Source: Rapana venosa (lineage: Eukaryota; Mollusca; Gastropoda; Neogastropoda; Muricidae). Taken from it: 64,000 nucleotides of DNA. The notes beneath the pieces are model-generated. The model saw nothing but the letters and a program-made list of their open reading frames with translations, was not told the origin of the DNA and ran no database searches. This document shows, piece by piece, positions 59,930-64,000 of this stretch. Location of the stretch: the NCBI GenBank assembly GCA_028751875.1, contig CM054162.1, positions 2,304,290-2,368,289 on the forward strand. Direction: 5' to 3'. The translations under genes and the position numbers were made by a program. Each line of letters starts with the position of its first letter. Within the stretch, counting starts at the first letter, position 1.

Positions 59930-60260
59930 ATTCTTCTTCATCTTTGCAATTATTCTCTGCAATACTTCTTCTTGTTTGCATTTCTTCTTGTTCGCGATTC
60001 TTCTTGTTCGCATATTTTCGTCTTTGCAATTCTTCTTCTTCTTTGCATTCTTCTTCTTCTTCTTCTTCTTCTTCTTCTTCTTCTTCTTCTTCTTCTTCTT
60101 CTTCTTCTTCTTCTTCTTCTTCTTCTCTTCTCTCCTCCTCCTCCTCCTCCTCCTCCTCCTCCTCTTCCTCCTCCTCCTCCACAATTCTCTTCGCAATTCT
60201 TCTACTTCCTTGCAATTCTTCTTCTTTGCGATCTTTGTTCTTTGCGCTTCTTCTTCCTCA
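59930..60260. repeat. TTC/TCC tract punctuated by CAATTC motifs
   Basis: About 75 bases of pure TTC and 60 of TCC, flanked by GCAATTC and GCGATTC units. Counterpart of 43020-43445. Confidence 0.95.
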
Positions 60261-60567
60261 TATTGTTCAGTATTTTGGGGGGGAAAGGGCATGAGATAGA
60301 AAAGGAGCTGATAAACAGAAAATAAACAAGGCAGAAAAAATAAAGGGATAGAAAAAAGGGAATTCCTAGGAGAGAACACCCAGAAAGTGGGGATGCTGTT
60401 TATACATCAGGCCTCTAGCTTCTCCCCAAGAAGGGGTCAGGGTGGATGGGTGGAGGAGGCGCATGCGTGGCATGAGAATAGCAGGACAGGAACGTTACAA
60501 GCATAGAGACACAACAGAATCGAAAACAACACCAACCAACAACAAAACCCCAAACAAACGAGTAAAC

Positions 60568-60580
60568 AAACACACACACA

Positions 60581-60617
<37 letters not shown>

Positions 60618-60636
60618 ACACACACACAAACACACA

Positions 60637-60690
<54 letters not shown>

Positions 60691-60702
60691 ACACACACAC
60701 AG
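60568..60702. repeat. (CA)n microsatellite
   Basis: CA with a few AACAC and ACTC interruptions. Counterpart of the CA parts of 43734-43995. Confidence 0.95.
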
Positions 60703-60994
60703 GAGATGTATCTTAGAAGCCCCACTGAGGGTGTTGCAGTAATGAGGTAAATCCTCTGCACCTGCCTGCACTTTGACAACAGGATAACGGGGCTTCCTTC
60801 ACTTTCTTTCTGTCTTTTCTTTTTCTTTTTTTCGGTACAGTTTTGTGTGTGTTTTAACTTCAATGGGCTCTGCTAGCTCTTTGAATTGCAGATTGAGGGG
60901 ATCGACTTTGATAAAGAGGGTTACTGGATTAAAGCGTTCTCTTTGCCCGTGAATAAATAATTATGTGTTTGTGGTTCTTTGCTTGATCTTGATG

Positions 60995-61380
60995 CTTTAG
61001 CAGTAGTTGTTGTTCTTACTGTTGCTGTTGTTGTTGTTGTTACTCTTCTTCTTGGTTTTGTTGAAGTTGTCCTTGCTATTTTTGCTGTGATTGTGAATGC
61101 GGAAATATCAAATTGTCGATATTGTTGTTGTGATTGTGGTGGTGGTAGTGGTTTAATGGTGGTTGTCGTCACTGTAATTGTTGTTGTTGTTCATAACAAA
61201 AAGTATTTTTGTTACGTTGCTTTTGGTCTTATCTGTGTTGATGTTGTTAATGATGGTATTGAAGTGGTTGTGTAGATGTGAGTGAGTGTGCCTGTGTGTG
61301 AGTAAATGTCTGAGTGAGTGAGTTAGAGAGAGTGAGTGAGTGAGTTAGTGTGTGTGTGCGTGTGTGTGCGTGCGTGCGTG

Positions 61381-61452
<72 letters not shown>

Positions 61453-61470
61453 CGTACGTGCGTGTGAACT
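60995..61470. repeat. TGTTGT-rich, GAGT and GT stretches
   Basis: TTGTTG repeats at 60995-61045 and 61170-61195, GTGA repeats at 61310-61350, TA at 61380-61392 and GT at 61393-61450. No gene. The frame across it is not conserved in C. Confidence 0.85.
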
Positions 61471-61759
61471 TACAGCTTCTATTTCCACCCAATGGTGTTC
61501 CTCTTCCCCTTATCACATTTCATTATAGCCAGTGTGTTTCTTCCCTTGACGTTTGTTGTTATCTTCTTTACCAGTGGCGTGTGTCGTGTTGGTTCATTTT
61601 GTTCTTCTTTCTTATTGTTAGTATAGCACTCCGATATGTTTTTTTATTTGTTAATAATGTTGTCTCTGTTCCTTTTCCTCTGTGGCCTATTCTTCTTCTC
61701 CTTGGTCGTCTCCTTTTTCTTCCGATTTGTAAATCAATATTTTATTCACAGTTTTTCCT

Positions 61760-62060
61760 TCTTGCTCTCTGCAATTCTACTTCTTCGCAATTCTTCTTCT
61801 TCGCAATTCTTCTTCGCAATTCTTCTTCACAATTCTTCTTTGCAATACTTCTTCTTTGCAATTCTTTTTCTTCACAATTCTTCTTCTTCTCATTTCTTTG
61901 TCTTCGCAATTCTTCTTAACAATTATTCTTGACAATTCTTCTTTTCAATTCTTCTTCTTCATCTTCCTTGCAATTCCTCTTCTTCATCTTCGCAAATTCT
62001 TCTTCTTCGCAATTCTTCTTTGCAATTCTTTTGCTTTTTCGCAGTTTTTCTTATTCTTGT
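61760..62060. repeat. GCAATTCTTC-type minisatellite
   Basis: About 20 units of CAATTCTTCTT separated by CG, TG, CA, GA or AA, best seen at 61770-61860. The unit length varies in steps of three bases because TTC triplets are gained or lost. From 62061 to 62650 there is AT-rich sequence without a supported gene. Confidence 0.85.
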
Positions 62061-62650
62061 TCTTGGCTATAAAATTCGATTTCGCCAGACAAGACTGATG
62101 TTGGAGTAAATATGATCATCTTTCACACTGGCAGTTTTGCTTTATTAAGTGAAGGTGATTGAACATGATCCAAGATTTCGATTTAGATTATGATTTATTT
62201 CCCAGAAATTAAAAAAAAGAGAGTACAGATTTATACTGGGAGAAATAATACGATTGAGATCCTCAGCTTGACAAGAAGGAATGGACGCCAAATCAAACTG
62301 GAGGTTTGATCTGATCCCAAATAAATGTATGGATGAAAAACAGCATAAAGGGAGAAAGGGAAAACGCGGAAGATAGCTTGAAAAAGAATGATGTGTGAAA
62401 ACAAATCTTATAAAGAAAAAGCAAAGTACGAGTGAAAGAAAATAAAAATAAAGAATAACGAAGAAAAGAATGAAAAAACGAAAGAGTGGAAGATGAAATG
62501 AAAAAAATCGTAAAGAGAAGAAAGTAAAACAGAAACAAAAAAATGTCAAACAAAACAATCCGCATGACAGTAAAAGGAGATCAACACCAGAACACAAGCA
62601 ACACAGTGGACTAAGGAAAGAATGTCCAGCAAAAACAGTGAGAAAACACG

Positions 62651-62825
62651 GATGCTCTGTGTCCCCATTACCTGCATTAGTTATTAGATGCTCTGTGTCC
62701 CCATTACCTGCATTAGTTATAAGATGCTCTGTGTTCCCATTACCTGCATTAGTTATTAGATGCTCTGTGTCCCCATTACCTGCATTAGGTATTAGATGAT
62801 CTGTGTCCCCATTACCTGCATTAGT
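62651..62825. repeat. 36-bp minisatellite, 5 units
   Basis: Five units of exactly 36 bases, all lacking TAATA. They start at 62651, 62687, 62723, 62759 and 62795. The locus is orthologous in position to 46167-47137 because the flanks match on both sides. On the minus strand the units translate as ITNAGNGDTEHL-like 12-residue repeats inside a 246-codon frame. Confidence 0.95.
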
Positions 62826-62992
62826 GATCCCTGAAGTCAGAATGCCGCTACCTGCATGCTGGGTACACATGATTGTAATCGCCAAACTCCATCACTGGTG
62901 AACTAAGGAGCTCTAGCTGAGGAATGGAACAAAAGAGGATGTAGGTTGAGAAAGTGAAGCTGATTTGAGGTCCCCATAGGGTTATAATTATA

Positions 62993-63251
<259 letters not shown>

Positions 63252-63268
63252 TGTATATGGATATCTGT

Positions 63269-63520
63269 CTATCTATCTGTCCCGTAGTCTGACGACCGTG
63301 GGGGCACCCTCAAAGACTCAGCAACCAGTTCCCTCCATTCGTCTCTCTGTTCTGCCTTTCTCAGGGTTTTGTTGAGTTCTAGGCCTGTCCATTCACTGAT
63401 GTTATCCTCCCAGCTCTTCCTTGGTCTGCCTCTTTTTCTTCCTCCTTGGACAGTGCCTTGCAAAACTGTCTTTGTAATTCCTTGGGATCTTGTGACATGC
63501 CCATGACATGGTATGGTATG
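63269..63520 (-). pseudogene. LINE C-terminal fragment, EWTGLE type, open frame
   Basis: The minus strand is open from about 63520 to a stop at the left end. It shows GHVTRSQGITKTVLQGTVQ, then GGRKRGRPRKSWEDNI, then SEWTGLELNKTLRKAEQ and REWRELV-like residues, ending near SSDYGTDR. This is the conserved end of a LINE protein widespread in molluscs and cnidarians. The frame has no breaks over about 80 codons, so this insertion is younger than the copies at 8480-8790 and 35370-35660. It is severely 5' truncated and cannot act on its own. Confidence 0.8.
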
Positions 63521-63527
63521 GGTATAT

Positions 63528-63529
63528 GG

Positions 63530-63606
<77 letters not shown>
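63528..63606. repeat. (TA)n microsatellite
   Basis: About 70 bases of TA directly upstream (minus-strand sense) of the LINE fragment. From 63607 to 63784 there is AT-rich sequence without a gene. Confidence 0.95.
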
Positions 63607-63607
<1 letters not shown>

Positions 63608-63784
63608 TTATACCGTCTTCTTTTAAGCTTTTTTTAGAATTGTCCTAATATTTTATATATTAGAAACATTCTTTAAAAATAGCTTACAATAAAGGGGATA
63701 AGAAAAAAACACATGCACAAACCAGTCAAACGATCACAAAGCTCCTCCTAAACAAAAAAGCCAAAACAAAAACAAAAGGAGGAG

Positions 63785-64000
63785 GTAAAGGAGTCCCATA
63801 AACTATACGGTCGTAGGGGAGCGGGGAGTCAGAGACCTCACTTCTCTAGGGCCAGCATATTGAGGGCGGCGCCCATCTCCTCTCCCTCGCTGCTTTACCT
63901 TCCCTGACCCTAAAGAGGGCAGGTACCCATTTACAGCTGGGTGAACTGGGGGAACTGTACTGAAGCCAAGGCGCGCAAACGGTCACCCATCCAACTGGTA
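63785..64000 (-). mobile_element. SINE with 5S-like head, 3' part, cut by window end
   Basis: The reverse complement matches 32204-32520 from taccagttggatgggtgacc, at the window edge, through gggtacctgccctctttagg, gtgaggtctctgac and ctacgacc to the 3' end. The head with the tRNA-like part lies outside the window. No LINE open frame can be seen next to it within the window. Confidence 0.8.

Larger units (their letters stand above)
53500..62935 (+). repeat. Block copy D
   Basis: It matches C from about 36000 to 47237 in order and orientation: TTC tract, CAT tract, CT/TA pair, GT pair, GAA tract, CT tract, one subrepeat module, TTC tract, CA tract, second TTC minisatellite and the 36-bp minisatellite. 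It lacks the C-specific GAA-tract insertion. The left edge is blurred by GAAA repeats. At the right edge, similarity stops after gaatggaacaaaa. Confidence 0.85.

Overview
This window is repeat-dominated eukaryotic nuclear DNA. I found no convincing host protein-coding gene. It contains very dense long microsatellites (GT, CT/GA, TTC/GAA, TA, CAT), decayed non-LTR retrotransposon pieces, and Pol III-type SINEs. Together these suggest an invertebrate, most plausibly a mollusc (perhaps a gastropod). That placement is inference from repeat style and LINE-protein resemblance, not from a marker gene.

The main organisation is a large duplicated block seen in four incomplete copies, all in the same orientation. 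Copy A is 1-17662. Copy B is 17663-18500, then a gap of exactly 500 N (18501-19000), then 19001-27196, which corresponds to about 8790-17650 of A. Copy C is 27197-47237. Copy D is about 53500-62935 and corresponds to about 36000-47237 of C. The copies share old insertions: a LINE fragment near the start, a LINE 3' end followed by a SINE, and an EWTGLE-type LINE C-terminus. They differ by young ones: a SINE with a CACTT target duplication only in A, and retroposon insertions only in C. A and B share one 3' half, a triplicated subrepeat of about 0.8-1.2 kb. C and D share another, which ends in a 36-bp minisatellite (26 units in C, 5 in D). Between C and D lies a non-duplicated stretch (47238-53500) with a longer LINE carrying recognisable endonuclease and reverse transcriptase parts, a GC-rich degenerate minisatellite, and retroposon ends. 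After D come long TA and GA tracts, a fairly fresh LINE C-terminus, and a SINE cut by the window edge.

Two cautions apply. The stretch from the N gap to about 31000 has the look of an unpolished consensus (excess homopolymers, smeared bases). Copy B may therefore be an unmerged contig overlap or alternative haplotype rather than a true extra copy. Long open frames made of S/F/L, E/K, R/E, H/T or C/V runs are translations of microsatellites, not genes. I did not find a new biological system. The most informative signals are the structure of the duplication, the minisatellite expansion, the SINE with joined tRNA-like and 5S-like parts, and the insertion differences that order the events.
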